From the NCBI GenBank assembly GCA_965247565.1, contig CBDFHF010000003.1, forward strand, positions 682,001-746,000: a stretch of 64,000 nucleotides of DNA, given 5' to 3'. Each line of letters begins with the position of its first letter. The first letter of the stretch is position 1. This stretch comes from CBDFHF01 sp965247565. GTDB taxonomy: Bacteria; Pseudomonadota; Gammaproteobacteria; Methylococcales; Methylomonadaceae. Made by a program: the position numbers and the translations under genes. The notes under the pieces are model-generated. The model saw only the letters and a list, made by a program, of their open reading frames with translations, had not been told where the DNA came from and searched no databases. Below, piece by piece: positions 19,423-29,639 of the stretch.

Positions 19423-19833
19423 ATGGATCAAAAAAACAGCCACCAGGCTAATAACCCACAACACTTACTCAGAACACTGGCGCAGCGGGTCTCACAGGCG
19501 GTCTGGCTGGAGCAAGAGTCACAAATCATCGCCAACTTGGCCAAGCTAGCCAACTGCGCCTTGGCGTCCGGTTATGTTCGCCAAAAAGAAGGCGCTGAAT
19601 GGCCTATTGATCACGCCATCATCCCTGCTATCAAACAGTTATTTCACATCATAGATCGCTGTGCGGCAGGCAAGATCGACAGTTATTCTGACTTGTATAG
19701 CCTGTGTAACCAGCTCACCCATCGACTGTTAAACGCCAAGGATGATCAGCCCTATTACCCGGAGACGATCAAGCCCCAGTCTATGTGGTCTCGTCTGCTC
19801 CAAGGGAGTACACGGGGTCTTATTTTCGAGTAA
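19423..19833 (+). CDS. Uncharacterised 136-residue protein
   Basis: I do not recognise this protein. It starts at an ATG with a good AGGAGTT Shine-Dalgarno sequence about 7 bases upstream. It is predicted soluble and mostly helical (LLRTLAQRVSQAVWLEQESQIIANLAKLANCALA; HAIIPAIKQLFHIIDRCAAGKIDSYSDLYSLCNQLTHRLL) with no signal peptide or membrane segment. It is the first gene after IS1 copy A and lies 217 bases upstream of the multihaem cytochrome gene on the same strand. A functional link is possible but unproven. Confidence 0.6.
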   Translation: MDQKNSHQANNPQHLLRTLAQRVSQAVWLEQESQIIANLAKLANCALASGYVRQKEGAEWPIDHAIIPAIKQLFHIIDRCAAGKIDSYSDLYSLCNQLTHRLLNAKDDQPYYPETIKPQSMWSRLLQGSTRGLIFE

Positions 19834-20050
19834 CCCCAGCGAATGAGCAGGAAAAAACCTTATCGCTTTTATCAGAAGAATAGCTTTTTGAACAGATTAC
19901 CGATAACCAGTTGATCCTACGGAAAAAAGAGTGTAAATAACCCCCAAGGCGACTAGCCAACAGGACCGTAAAACAGCACAAACGCTATCGAAACGTGGCA
20001 TATACGCCGACAGCGGTTTGATAGATTGAAACACCCATCAGGAGTAAGGT

Positions 20051-23000
20051 ATGAACCAACCGATCCAGACAACACAACGGGGGCAGTGGTGGCTGATACT
20101 ACTGCTATTGTTAGGATTCAATCTGCACATCACTGAGGTCATGGCGGCAAAACCGAAGATAACGCTCAGCACCGTCAACTGGTCGGCCAAGAAGAACACC
20201 CTCACCATCAACGGAAAAGCGCCTGCAGGAACCCACATCGAACTGTTCGATGTGAACGGTCGCCGGCTGGGCGCGCCGACCACCAACAGCAAAGGTGGCT
20301 TTGCCTTGACGGTGGCCGGCAACCAATTACTGGCGGTGCCCTGTTCAATACGGGCTCAAGCGGGTGATCTGGACAAAATCAAGCCGGTATCCGGCGCACC
20401 GAAGACCTGTGCTAAGGCCTTGAGTTGTCAGATTACCTCGCCAGCAACCGGCTTTTCCACCACCGTCAACACCCCAGTGCAGTTTAGTGCCGCGGTCAAA
20501 CTGCCGAAAAAAGTCAAAAATCCCAAATACGAATGGGATTTTGGTGGCGGCGCCATGGGAGAGGAACTGACCAATACCGGTTTAGCCAAAACCTATAAGC
20601 GCCCCGATGCCACGCAGGCCAACGTCGCCTTTGTGCGTAACAACAGCCGCTATCGAGTACGCTTTAGCGTGGTGGATGGCGATGCCAGCCCCAGTGTCGG
20701 CACGCCGCAATACCGTTGTGAAGACAGTGTAGAGATCACTGTCGGCACCGCACCGGACGTGCCGCCCGGCGTACCGCCTATGGCGGCTGCTTCAGTCGCC
20801 TCTGCCCCGGCTAAAGCCAGCGAAGCCAATGGTTCGGCGGGTGATCTGGTGGTGCTGCCGTTTCAGGACTGGACTATGCAGAATTCGCAGGACAGCAAGG
20901 TGGGCGGCAATTGGGCGTATGTACCCATACCACCTATACTGAATACCTTGCAGGCTCAAGTTATTAAAAAAGGCAGTGTGGGTGCTACGGACGGCCCTCA
21001 ATTCGTTAACGGCGACTCGGTGGAACTAAAATATTCCGCCGCCTCCAACTTGGCCGATCCGACCGGTGGCGCCTCCATCAATTCCACAAGCCAGAACTGG
21101 CCGTTGAATACATCAGACACGGCAAAATCATCCCCACTGTTGGCCGCCACCATTCAGAAGACCGATCTATGGGAAATTCCAGTGCTACCTGCCACCGAAC
21201 CGCTTTGGAAAAACTATCGCAGTACTTCCTTGGCGCAGTATTTTTTCGCTACGAGTTGGGTGTTTTTAGCAGTCGATATCGGTTTGCCACGGGCCGATGA
21301 AGGCTATTTCCCACATTTAACGTTGGATCCGTCACGGTATACCGATTTCGATACCATTTTTGGAGGTGGGCCAGCGAATGGTGATTGGTTTGAAGGCTAT
21401 GATAAGCCGCAGGTAGAACCGATTTTGGCGCGAATACCAGTAGGTGTAACCCACGGTTCGTACATGCCGGGTTTGACCAACCCCTACTCGGTCAATGAAG
21501 CACAAGCGTTCACCCTCTACGACAGCGACCAACAGCGCTTCGAAGCGCGAACCCTACCGATTACCGACGTCGACGACCAGGGCCGAGTCAATCCCGATGT
21601 TCTGTTGCGGGTGGAGGCATCCAACAAGACTGGTGATACTGTATCCGCCAAGATCGATACAGTATTGAGTACTGGTCGCGATCTACACTGTCGGGGTTGC
21701 CATGCCAAAGGCCAAATCGCCGCCAACCCCAACGCCGGTTACAAACCGGAAACTTATTTGTCAGGATCGTTCGGGAAGGCCAGCAGTTACATGAGCTTGC
21801 CGCCCCTGGCCAAACCGGAATTTTGGACAGTGGAGGAACTCGGTGGCGATCCCGCCAGCCTATTCGAGCAGGAGTACGCCGCGATGCGCAATCTGTCTAG
21901 TCTGCACGCATTTTATGACGGTGGATCAGTACAGGATATCGACTACCAGTATATACATGGCTGGTTTCCTGACAATCCGGATACTGGGGCAGAGGGTGGA
22001 CCCCATCTTCGAATCTGGGACACTGTGATTGGCTGCACCCACTGTCACGTCAGCGGACTGCTTTCGATTCCGCGCGGCGATACTATCTATTTAACAAACA
22101 ACGAATTTGGTGGTTACGACCTCGGTGACGGCGCCAGCTATTCGGTGTCCATGCACCGCTTTCACGGCGAGATGCAGTACAACGACGACAAGACCGACAT
22201 CGTACGAACTGAAAAAGGCACCTATGCCCGTTTCGACCATGCGGGCAAACCCCGAGTCGCCAACGCCGACATCAACCCCAAAACCTTGTTCCCCATCTTT
22301 GGCGCGGACGGCAAACAGCTACCCATGGAGCAAAACTGCCTGAAGTGCCATGCCGGACATCGCGAACCACTCTATAACGACCGCATGTATACCGCTGGGG
22401 TGACCTGCTTCGATTGCCACGGCGACATGCTTTCCCAAGGCGGCGCGTTCCCTAGAGATGCGGCCAAGGCTGGATCAAAGATGTTGGCGGATTACCGAAA
22501 ACCTTGGGTCGATGAACCTGACTGCGGTTCCTGCCATATCGGTAACGCCAACAAAGGCAAGGCTGGAGGTAACGGCTTTTTTAGTACCGGGGTAATGAAA
22601 CGTGCTTTCGACGACACGGATCCCAGCGCAGTACCACGAAAGGTCAACAAAAATGACCCGGATGCGGTGCGCTTTGCGGTGGTGCCGGATTATGAATCCC
22701 AGTATACCGATTACAGTTCTACCTCAGCCTCTACGGAAACGCCGGTCAAGATCAGTCTGCCACTGTACCGTTATGGCAAGGACATTCATGGCCAGGTAGC
22801 CTGTGCCGCTTGTCATGGTGCCGCTCATGCGGTGGCACCAAACCGTGACCCCAGTGCCAATGACAACGTGACTGCGTTGCAGTTGCAGGGCTATCCGGGT
22901 CATGTGCTGGAATGTAAGGTGTGTCATACCACCGATGCCTTTAAAGACCTGGCGAATCTCGATGGCAGCACCGTTAGCGGTTTGTCCACAGGCGTGTTAG

Positions 23001-23719
23001 GTGGGCCGCACAACTTGCATCCGGTTTACGATCCGTACTGGTGGAAATCAACCCAGGGCGACACGCCCAACGCCGATGGCACCACTTACGGCGGCTGGCA
23101 TAACAATGTGGCCAAAATGCCCGGTCAGGTTGGCGAAGATCAATGCGCCGCTTGTCATGGCGACGATCATAAGGGTACGCGGTTGTCCAAAACCCCAGTG
23201 GATCGGGTGTTTGATTTCAGTGGCTTTAACATGAACAAACTGAAAAAAGTGGGTATCAAGAAGAAAGTGATTAAGGTGGCCGCAGGATCAGTCATCGGCT
23301 GCGATACTTGTCACAGTATTAAGACCAGTTGCACCGACTCGCCGAATACTAATTGTCCGGCTGCGCCAACAGCCAAGGTTATCCCACCACCTGCCACCGG
23401 CAACCGCAGCCCGTTCTTCACCGTGATCCCGGAAGTGACCGGTAACGGCGTGGGCACGGTCTATAGCAGTACGGTTGAGGCTAAGGATCTGGATGGCGAT
23501 ACGCTGAGTTACAGTCTGAAAGATGCCCCGGTAGGCATGACTCTGACCGGTAATGCCATTGCCTGGACGGCTCCCGGTGAAGCGCCCGAAGATCCGACTA
23601 TCGGTTTCAAAGTGGTCGCCGATGATGGCAAGGGCGGCACGGCGAACGTGTCGCTTGCGGTGCATTTATGCCCGGCTGGCCAGCAATGGCATGGGGATCA
23701 TGGGATGTGTATGGAATAG
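20051..23719 (+). CDS. Large nine-haem c-type cytochrome with Ig-like domains
   Basis: A 1222-residue exported protein. The signal segment covers residues 15-35 (WWLILLLLLGFNLHITEVMAA). An Ig-like/PKD-type N-terminal region follows (PAGTHIELFDVNGRRLGAP; VQFSAAVKLPKKVKNPKYEWDFGGG). Nine CxxCH haem sites lie near residues 547, 662, 763, 786, 825, 918, 955, 1032 and 1084. The C-terminus (about 1130-1215) is a cadherin/putative-Ig repeat (STVEAKDLDGDTLSYSLKDAP..). The Shine-Dalgarno sequence is AGGAGTAAGG. The coding region is visibly GC-richer than its neighbours, which suggests transfer. It is probably a periplasmic or outer-surface electron carrier; the partner is unknown. Confidence 0.88.
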   Translation: MNQPIQTTQRGQWWLILLLLLGFNLHITEVMAAKPKITLSTVNWSAKKNTLTINGKAPAGTHIELFDVNGRRLGAPTTNSKGGFALTVAGNQLLAVPCSIRAQAGDLDKIKPVSGAPKTCAKALSCQITSPATGFSTTVNTPVQFSAAVKLPKKVKNPKYEWDFGGGAMGEELTNTGLAKTYKRPDATQANVAFVRNNSRYRVRFSVVDGDASPSVGTPQYRCEDSVEITVGTAPDVPPGVPPMAAASVASAPAKASEANGSAGDLVVLPFQDWTMQNSQDSKVGGNWAYVPIPPILNTLQAQVIKKGSVGATDGPQFVNGDSVELKYSAASNLADPTGGASINSTSQNWPLNTSDTAKSSPLLAATIQKTDLWEIPVLPATEPLWKNYRSTSLAQYFFATSWVFLAVDIGLPRADEGYFPHLTLDPSRYTDFDTIFGGGPANGDWFEGYDKPQVEPILARIPVGVTHGSYMPGLTNPYSVNEAQAFTLYDSDQQRFEARTLPITDVDDQGRVNPDVLLRVEASNKTGDTVSAKIDTVLSTGRDLHCRGCHAKGQIAANPNAGYKPETYLSGSFGKASSYMSLPPLAKPEFWTVEELGGDPASLFEQEYAAMRNLSSLHAFYDGGSVQDIDYQYIHGWFPDNPDTGAEGGPHLRIWDTVIGCTHCHVSGLLSIPRGDTIYLTNNEFGGYDLGDGASYSVSMHRFHGEMQYNDDKTDIVRTEKGTYARFDHAGKPRVANADINPKTLFPIFGADGKQLPMEQNCLKCHAGHREPLYNDRMYTAGVTCFDCHGDMLSQGGAFPRDAAKAGSKMLADYRKPWVDEPDCGSCHIGNANKGKAGGNGFFSTGVMKRAFDDTDPSAVPRKVNKNDPDAVRFAVVPDYESQYTDYSSTSASTETPVKISLPLYRYGKDIHGQVACAACHGAAHAVAPNRDPSANDNVTALQLQGYPGHVLECKVCHTTDAFKDLANLDGSTVSGLSTGVLGGPHNLHPVYDPYWWKSTQGDTPNADGTTYGGWHNNVAKMPGQVGEDQCAACHGDDHKGTRLSKTPVDRVFDFSGFNMNKLKKVGIKKKVIKVAAGSVIGCDTCHSIKTSCTDSPNTNCPAAPTAKVIPPPATGNRSPFFTVIPEVTGNGVGTVYSSTVEAKDLDGDTLSYSLKDAPVGMTLTGNAIAWTAPGEAPEDPTIGFKVVADDGKGGTANVSLAVHLCPAGQQWHGDHGMCME

Positions 23720-24198
23720 TTATTTACCCCCGTATGTTGGGTATTTTGTAGGTTGGTGCTTCCGTAAGGAAGCCCAACAATTCGACGCATCAACTGTTGG
23801 GGTTCGTACCTTACCGCCAACATACAGCTGCATTGGGTTCACAGCTTCGCCTAAAGCGCTTACTCTTAGTAGTATTCAGCCCGCTGGGAGCGGGTTACTC
23901 TCCAGTGCCAAGGATGGCGCGCTTATCATGTCCAGAATAACTGTTCATAACTTGGTTATACTTTGTCAGATTCATTTCCGCGTTACTGGAAAGCCGTCAA
24001 AAATGCTGAACATCAGGTTATGTATAATGCTTTGACCCGTACCGGAAGGACTATTGATCCGGCCTTATAAGGTATCAATAGAACAGAGAAGTGTTAAGCT
24101 TCCCTGAGGATTCTAGCTGGCCAAGATAATACTTTACCTTGCCCCAACAATTATCGTAAATTGCCAGGATAAGCCAACTTAACTATCAAACAGACAAT
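23720..24198. other. Intergenic region with palindromic repeat
   Basis: No gene is supported. Positions 23749-23820 hold a copy of the GTAGG-type palindromic repeat (GTAGGTTGGTGCTTCCG, AAGGAAGCCCAAC, then TTGGGGTTCGTACC). It is similar in layout to the one between nifH and nifD, and could serve as the terminator of the cytochrome gene. The remainder is A/T-rich with no clear signal other than the prlC leader. Confidence 0.5.
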
Positions 24199-26238
24199 AT
24201 GAGCAATCCACTATTAGTAAACGCTACCTTACCTTTATTTTCGCAAATCAAACCAGAGCACATTGAGCCCGCAATAGATCAGCTGTTGGCAGAGGCTCGT
24301 TCGGCTGTACAACAACATTTACAGGCAAGCGCTGATTACACCTGGGCTAATCTGGTTGAGCCATTGGAAGATGCAGACGACAGGCTTAGTAAAGCTTGGT
24401 CACCCGTTAGCCACATGAATTCTGTAGTTAATAGTGATGCTTTACGGGATGCTTATAACGCTTGCTTGCCTAAGCTCAGTGAATATTCTACGGAAATGGG
24501 GCAAAACACAGCCTTGTTTAAAGCTTATCAACATATTGCTGATAGCGCAGAATTTGCAACTCTTGATACCGCGCAACAAAAAATTATCCAAAACGCGTTA
24601 AGGGATTTTAGATTATCCGGTATTGATTTAAGTGAGGAAAAAAAGCAGCGCTATAAAGAAATTAGCCAAGAATTATCCCGTCTGACTAACTTGTACGAAG
24701 AAAATCTGATGGATGCTACCAATGCCTGGAGCAAGTTAATCAAAGACTCGCAAGAGCTGGCCGGGTTGCCGGAATCAGCGTTAGCGCAAGCCCGACAAAT
24801 GGCCGAACACGAACAGAAGGAAGGCTGGCTGATTAATCTGCAATTTCCATCCTACATAGCCGTGATGACTTATGCTGACAGTCGGCAGTTACGGCGCGAA
24901 CATTACGAAGCCTTTACGACCCGCGCTTCTGATCAAGGTCCGCAAGCGGGACAATGGGATAACAGCAAAATCATGGATGACATTCTGGCTTTGCGACACG
25001 AAAAAGCCCGGTTATTGGGTTTTAACAATTATGCTGAATTATCTTTATCCACCAAAATGGCCGAAAAACCCGAAGATGTGATCGACTTTCTGGAAGATTT
25101 GGCTGATAAATCCTGGCGGCACGCGCGCAAAGATTTTGCGGAGCTGCGTGACTTTGCCCAGAAACAATACGGCATCGGTGATCTGCAATCCTGGGACGTC
25201 AGCTATTTTTCGGAAAAAATGCGCCAACATTTTTATCAGCTATCACAGGAAGAAGTGAAAGCCTATTTCCCCATAACGCGCGTTTTGCCGGGGTTGTTTG
25301 CGGTAGTTGAAAAATTATATGGTTTACAAATTTCCGAAATCGCTGACTTCGATAGTTGGCACCCGGACGTGCGTTTTTTCCAGATTCATGACAAACATAA
25401 CCAGTTGCGTGGACAGTTTTATATAGATTTGTATGCCCGCAGCCAAAAACGGGGCGGCGCTTGGATGGATGACTGTGTTGGTCGAAAAAGAATCGGCGAC
25501 CATGTTCAAATACCTGTGGCTTATTTAACCTGCAACTTTACGCCACCTACCGGTGATCAACCGGCGTTACTGACTCACGATGAGGTCACCACTTTATTTC
25601 ATGAGTTTGGGCACGGTTTGCAACACATGCTGACTCAAATCGATTACTTGGGTGTATCCGGGATTAGCGGTGTGGAATGGGATGCGGTGGAGCTACCCAG
25701 CCAATTTATGGAAAACTGGTGTTGGGAGCAAGAAGCCTTGGCGCTGATGTCTGGTCATTACCAAACTAACGAGCCTTTGCCTGACGCTTTATTTCAAAAA
25801 ATGCTTGCTGCCAAAAACTTCCAGGCGGGTATGATGATGGTCAGACAGCTGGAATTCAGCTTGTTCGATTTCAAAATCCATCAAGATTACGATCCGCAGA
25901 AAGGAGGCCGAATCTACCAAATACTGGATCAGGTACGTAAGCAAGTTGCCGTGGCGCAACCGCCTATATTCAACCGCTTTGCGCACAGCTTCTCGCATAT
26001 TTTTGCTGGCGGTTACGCAGCAGGTTATTACAGTTATAAATGGGCAGAGGTGTTGTCTAGCGATGCTTACTCGATGTTTGAAGAAAACGGTATTTTTGAT
26101 CCGGAAACGGGCCATTTGTTTTTAACGAATATCTTAGAACAAGGCGGCAGTAAAAACGCTATGGATTTATTTATACAATTCCGTGGCCGTAAACCTACGA
26201 TTGATGCTTTGCTACGGCACAGCGGCATTGCCGCATGA
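24199..26238 (+). CDS. prlC: Oligopeptidase A (M3 metallopeptidase)
   Basis: A 679-residue cytosolic zinc oligopeptidase that degrades short peptides, including cleaved signal peptides. The zinc motif HEFGH is in TLFHEFGHGLQHML near residue 470, and the third ligand Glu lies about 25 residues later in SGVEWDAVELPSQFMENW. The length matches E. coli PrlC (680). The stop overlaps the ubiD start by four bases (ATGA), so translation of the pair is coupled. Confidence 0.96.
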   Translation: MSNPLLVNATLPLFSQIKPEHIEPAIDQLLAEARSAVQQHLQASADYTWANLVEPLEDADDRLSKAWSPVSHMNSVVNSDALRDAYNACLPKLSEYSTEMGQNTALFKAYQHIADSAEFATLDTAQQKIIQNALRDFRLSGIDLSEEKKQRYKEISQELSRLTNLYEENLMDATNAWSKLIKDSQELAGLPESALAQARQMAEHEQKEGWLINLQFPSYIAVMTYADSRQLRREHYEAFTTRASDQGPQAGQWDNSKIMDDILALRHEKARLLGFNNYAELSLSTKMAEKPEDVIDFLEDLADKSWRHARKDFAELRDFAQKQYGIGDLQSWDVSYFSEKMRQHFYQLSQEEVKAYFPITRVLPGLFAVVEKLYGLQISEIADFDSWHPDVRFFQIHDKHNQLRGQFYIDLYARSQKRGGAWMDDCVGRKRIGDHVQIPVAYLTCNFTPPTGDQPALLTHDEVTTLFHEFGHGLQHMLTQIDYLGVSGISGVEWDAVELPSQFMENWCWEQEALALMSGHYQTNEPLPDALFQKMLAAKNFQAGMMMVRQLEFSLFDFKIHQDYDPQKGGRIYQILDQVRKQVAVAQPPIFNRFAHSFSHIFAGGYAAGYYSYKWAEVLSSDAYSMFEENGIFDPETGHLFLTNILEQGGSKNAMDLFIQFRGRKPTIDALLRHSGIAA

Positions 26239-27695
26239 AATACCGGGACTTGCGTGACTTCATCAATCAACTGGAAAAGCAAGGTGAGCTAAAACGGGTT
26301 CAGCTAGAAGTCGATCCGTATCTGGAAATGACTGAAATTTGCGACCGAACATTAAAACAGGCGGGTCCTGCGCTATTGTTTGAAAACACCAAAGGCGCGA
26401 ATATTCCGGTCTTGGGCAACTTGTTTGGTACGCCGCGCCGGGTCGCTATGGGCATGGGCGCCGAATCAGTCACAGAATTGCGCGGCATTGGCGAACTATT
26501 GGCTTATTTGAAAGAACCAGAGCCGCCCAAAGGTATGAAAGACGCCTGGGAAAAGTTGCCAGTATTCAAACAAGTGTTGAATATGGCACCGAAAGTCGTC
26601 ACATCGCCGCCTTGTCAGGAAGTCATCCGTCAAGGTGATGAAATCGATTTAAGCGATTTTCCTATTCAAACCTGTTGGCCTGAAGATGCCGGGCCATTAA
26701 TTACTTGGCCGTTGGTAATTACCAAAGGCCCCAATAAAGATCGGCAAAATTTGGGCATTTATCGTCAACAAGTTATCGGTAAAAATAAAGTCATCATGCG
26801 CTGGCTAGCCCATCGCGGCGGTGCTTTGGATTTTAAAGAATGGCAAATTGCTCATCCTGGAATACCATTTCCGGTCTCTGTAGCTTTGGGTGCGGATCCC
26901 GCTACTATTTTGGCGGCAGTCACACCAGTACCAGACTCGTTATCTGAGTACGCGTTTGCCGGCTTATTGCGTGGCAGCAAGACTGAATTGGCAAAATCTA
27001 TCACGAATGACTTACAAGTCCCGGCCAGTGCGGAAATTGTATTGGAAGGTTTTATTTATCCGGGTGAAACTGCACCAGAAGGCCCATTTGGCGACCACAC
27101 AGGATATTACAATGAAGTCGCTGAATTTCCGGTATTTACCATAGAACGCATTACCCAACGCCAAGCACCTATCTATCACAGCACCTATACGGGCAAGCCG
27201 CCTGATGAGCCCGCAGTATTAGGTGTCGCATTGAACGAAGTCTTTGTGCCGATTTTACAAAAGCAATTTCCAGAGATTATCGATTTTTATCTACCGCCAG
27301 AAGGTTGTTCGTATCGGATGGCGGTAATTAGTATGAAAAAGCAATATGCCGGTCACGCTAAACGGGTCATGCTCGGCACTTGGTCGTTTTTACGGCAATT
27401 TATGTACACTAAGTTTGTTATCGTGGTTGATGACGATGTCGATGTCCGCAATTGGCAAGAAGTCATTTGGGCCATGACGACGCGCATGGATCCCGCCCGG
27501 GATTTAACCATTCTTGAAAATACCCCAATCGACTATTTGGACTTCGCATCACCGGTGTCCGGCTTGGGGTCTAAAGTAGGCTTTGATGCGACCAATAAAT
27601 GGCCGGGAGAAACCAATCGGGAATGGGGGCGAACCATTACGATGGCTCCAGACGTGATAAAAAAAGTCGATGCGATGTGGGATAAATTGTTTTAG
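26235..27695 (+). CDS. ubiD: 4-hydroxy-3-polyprenylbenzoate decarboxylase
   Basis: A 486-residue UbiD decarboxylase, dependent on prenylated FMN made by UbiX, for ubiquinone synthesis. It starts MKYRDLRDFINQLEKQGELKRV. The conserved catalytic region EGPFGDHTGYYN (E-R-E network) is near residues 285-296, with SYRMAVISMKKQYAGHAKRVM and VVDDDVDVRNWQEVIWA after it. The end LENTPIDYLDFASPVSGLGSK..IDATNK-like is canonical. It overlaps prlC. The IS5-type element begins 45 bases after its stop. Confidence 0.96.
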   Translation: MKYRDLRDFINQLEKQGELKRVQLEVDPYLEMTEICDRTLKQAGPALLFENTKGANIPVLGNLFGTPRRVAMGMGAESVTELRGIGELLAYLKEPEPPKGMKDAWEKLPVFKQVLNMAPKVVTSPPCQEVIRQGDEIDLSDFPIQTCWPEDAGPLITWPLVITKGPNKDRQNLGIYRQQVIGKNKVIMRWLAHRGGALDFKEWQIAHPGIPFPVSVALGADPATILAAVTPVPDSLSEYAFAGLLRGSKTELAKSITNDLQVPASAEIVLEGFIYPGETAPEGPFGDHTGYYNEVAEFPVFTIERITQRQAPIYHSTYTGKPPDEPAVLGVALNEVFVPILQKQFPEIIDFYLPPEGCSYRMAVISMKKQYAGHAKRVMLGTWSFLRQFMYTKFVIVVDDDVDVRNWQEVIWAMTTRMDPARDLTILENTPIDYLDFASPVSGLGSKVGFDATNKWPGETNREWGRTITMAPDVIKKVDAMWDKLF

Positions 27696-27739
27696 CCTGA
27701 CTACAAGCAAGCAGCTGCTAAGTTGAAACCTTAACTTAA

Positions 27740-29068
27740 GGGGATCTCTAAAAATACCCCACCTCACAGCGATTTTTGACGGGAAGCAATGGCACTGAAA
27801 TGAGATAATAACAGTGAGTCCACTGATAGAGAACCGTCCCATGAAACCCCGCCAACCTGGATTATTCGACGTAGAAGAAAGAGCCGCGCAACTAACCAAA
27901 ATGGGAGACCCTTTGGTAGGATTGAAAGCCCGGATAGACTGGGAAGCGTTTCGGCCTGAACTTAAGCGCCTGCATGAAAAGGATAGAAAAAGTCAGGCAG
28001 GCGCCAAGCCGTTCGATGGGGTGCTGATGTTCAAGATTTTGGTACTCCAGCAGCTGCACAATTTATCGGATGATGGCATCGAATATCAGATTCGGGATCG
28101 GTTCAGCTTCATGCGTTTTCTGGGTTTGCAATTAGAAGATAAAGTGCCGGATTCGAAAACCGTGTGGAGGTTTCGCGAACGGCTTAAGGATCTAAACTTG
28201 GTTGAGGAGTTGTTTGCCCGGTTTCATGGACAACTGGCGGCGCAAGGTTATGCGGCTCGAGCGGGGCAGATGATTGATGCCACCTTTGTCGAAGTCCCCA
28301 AGCAACGCAATAGCCGTGAAGAAAACGCCCAGATTAAAGAAGGGCAAGTGCCTGAGGCATGGGATAAGCCGGAGGTTCAGGCCAAGCGTCGGCAGAAAGA
28401 TACCGAAGCGCGCTGGACAAAGAAAAACGATGAGAAGCATTACGGCTATAAAAATCACATCAACACGGATGAGGAAAACAAGCTCATACAAAGCTATTCA
28501 GTCACCCATGCGGCGGTTCACGACAGTCAGGTATTCGATGAATTACTCGACCAGGCAATCGATGTGGAGGGCAATAAACGAGCGGTTTATGCCGACAGTG
28601 CTTATCGTTCAGAAGCCCAGGAGCAGCGCTTAGCTAACGCCGATATTGAGAGCCAGGTTTGTGAAAAAGGCACACGAGGCAAACCCTTAACCGAAGAACA
28701 AAAGTTATCAAACCGGACGAAGTCAAAAGTCAGAGCCCGAGTCGAACATGTGTTTGGTGCACAGGCGGCAATGGGTGGGCATTTAGTTCGCACCATCGGT
28801 TTGCAACGAGCCAAAGTCAAAATTGGTTTGATGAATTTAGTGTACAACATGAAGCGTTTGATACAGTTGATTAAACGAGATGTGATGAACCCGTACAGGA
28901 AAGGTGCGCCCACAGTGGCATAAAAACGGGGAAATAATCTCAAAACACGGGGATTTGATGCGGTTTTTACTTCAAATAGCCGGAATGCACCCTGATTTTA
29001 AAATAAAGTCGAAAAAAATTAGCAGAATTACTAGGGGGTGACTTAAATTTGAATTTATAGAGGTTCCC
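27740..29068 (+). mobile_element. IS5-family element (1329 bp), apparently intact
   Basis: The ends pair imperfectly: GGGGATCTCTAAAAAT at the left and, reading inward, GGGAACCTCTATAAAT at the right. Both are flanked by TAA (27737-27739 and 29069-29071), fitting a 3-bp duplication of the TNA type seen in the IS1031 subgroup. One complete transposase gene fills the element. The exact boundaries are my reading of the repeats. Confidence 0.8.
27841..28923 (+). CDS. IS5-family transposase
   Basis: About 360 residues from the ATG of MKPRQPGLFDVEERA. The DUF772-type N-terminal domain (FDGVLMFKILVLQQLHNLSDDGIEYQIRDRFSFMRFLG) is followed by the DDE core: D in GQMIDATFVEVPKQR, D in AVYADSAYRSEAQEQ and E in KSKVRARVEHVFGAQ, the last in the Y/R-x3-E signature of the IS4/IS5 group. 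A GTG nine codons upstream is an alternative start. The frame is uninterrupted, so the element may be active. Confidence 0.9.
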   Translation: MKPRQPGLFDVEERAAQLTKMGDPLVGLKARIDWEAFRPELKRLHEKDRKSQAGAKPFDGVLMFKILVLQQLHNLSDDGIEYQIRDRFSFMRFLGLQLEDKVPDSKTVWRFRERLKDLNLVEELFARFHGQLAAQGYAARAGQMIDATFVEVPKQRNSREENAQIKEGQVPEAWDKPEVQAKRRQKDTEARWTKKNDEKHYGYKNHINTDEENKLIQSYSVTHAAVHDSQVFDELLDQAIDVEGNKRAVYADSAYRSEAQEQRLANADIESQVCEKGTRGKPLTEEQKLSNRTKSKVRARVEHVFGAQAAMGGHLVRTIGLQRAKVKIGLMNLVYNMKRLIQLIKRDVMNPYRKGAPTVA

Positions 29069-29116
29069 TAAAGTAAGGGACGGACGCGATTGTGACTGTC
29101 CCTTGAGCCCAATATT

Positions 29117-29587
29117 TTAAGTGTTGCTGCCTTTGAAGAGAGCTTCAGCGCGCTTGTTGATTTCCTCTGGCGTGAGGTCTTCCTTATGCGTAGCAAGGAA
29201 CCAAACATGACCGAACGGATCTTCCAGAGTACCTGTGCGGTCACCATAAAATTGATCTTGCACAGGTTTGATGGCTTTTGCGCCCGCAGCAATAGCTTGG
29301 GCGAACAGAGCATCAACATCAGCCACATACACATGCAAGCCAACCGAGGACCCACCCAGCGATATAGGGTTGCGAAATGCAAAATCTTCACATGGGTCAG
29401 CTAACATGATCGGGGACTCGCCGATTTTAATTTCAGCATGCCCAATTTCGCCGTTTGGCATGGGCAAACGGGATAACTCAATCGCGTTAAACGCCTGTTT
29501 GTAAAATTCAATAGCCGCAGCTGCACCTTTAATACTCAGATACGGCGTGACCGTGTGGTAGCCGTCAGGTATGGGATTGACTGTCAT
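29117..29587 (-). CDS. VOC family (glyoxalase/PhnB-like) protein
   Basis: About 156 residues starting MTVNPIPDGYHTVTPYLSIKG, with GGAG seven bases upstream, which decides the start against a longer frame. One vicinal-oxygen-chelate fold: AAAAIEFYKQAFNAIELSRLPMPNGEIGHAEIKIG, then SVGLHVYVADVDALFAQAIAAGA and DRTGTLEDPFGHVWFLATHKED. This is the PhnB/YciA-like layout often annotated as a glyoxalase or bleomycin-resistance protein. Substrate unknown. Confidence 0.85.
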   Translation of the reverse strand: MTVNPIPDGYHTVTPYLSIKGAAAAIEFYKQAFNAIELSRLPMPNGEIGHAEIKIGESPIMLADPCEDFAFRNPISLGGSSVGLHVYVADVDALFAQAIAAGAKAIKPVQDQFYGDRTGTLEDPFGHVWFLATHKEDLTPEEINKRAEALFKGSNT

Positions 29588-29639
29588 GTTTTTCTCCTTT
29601 TCAAGTGAGGTTGTAAAGCAACTTACATCACCCATATAT

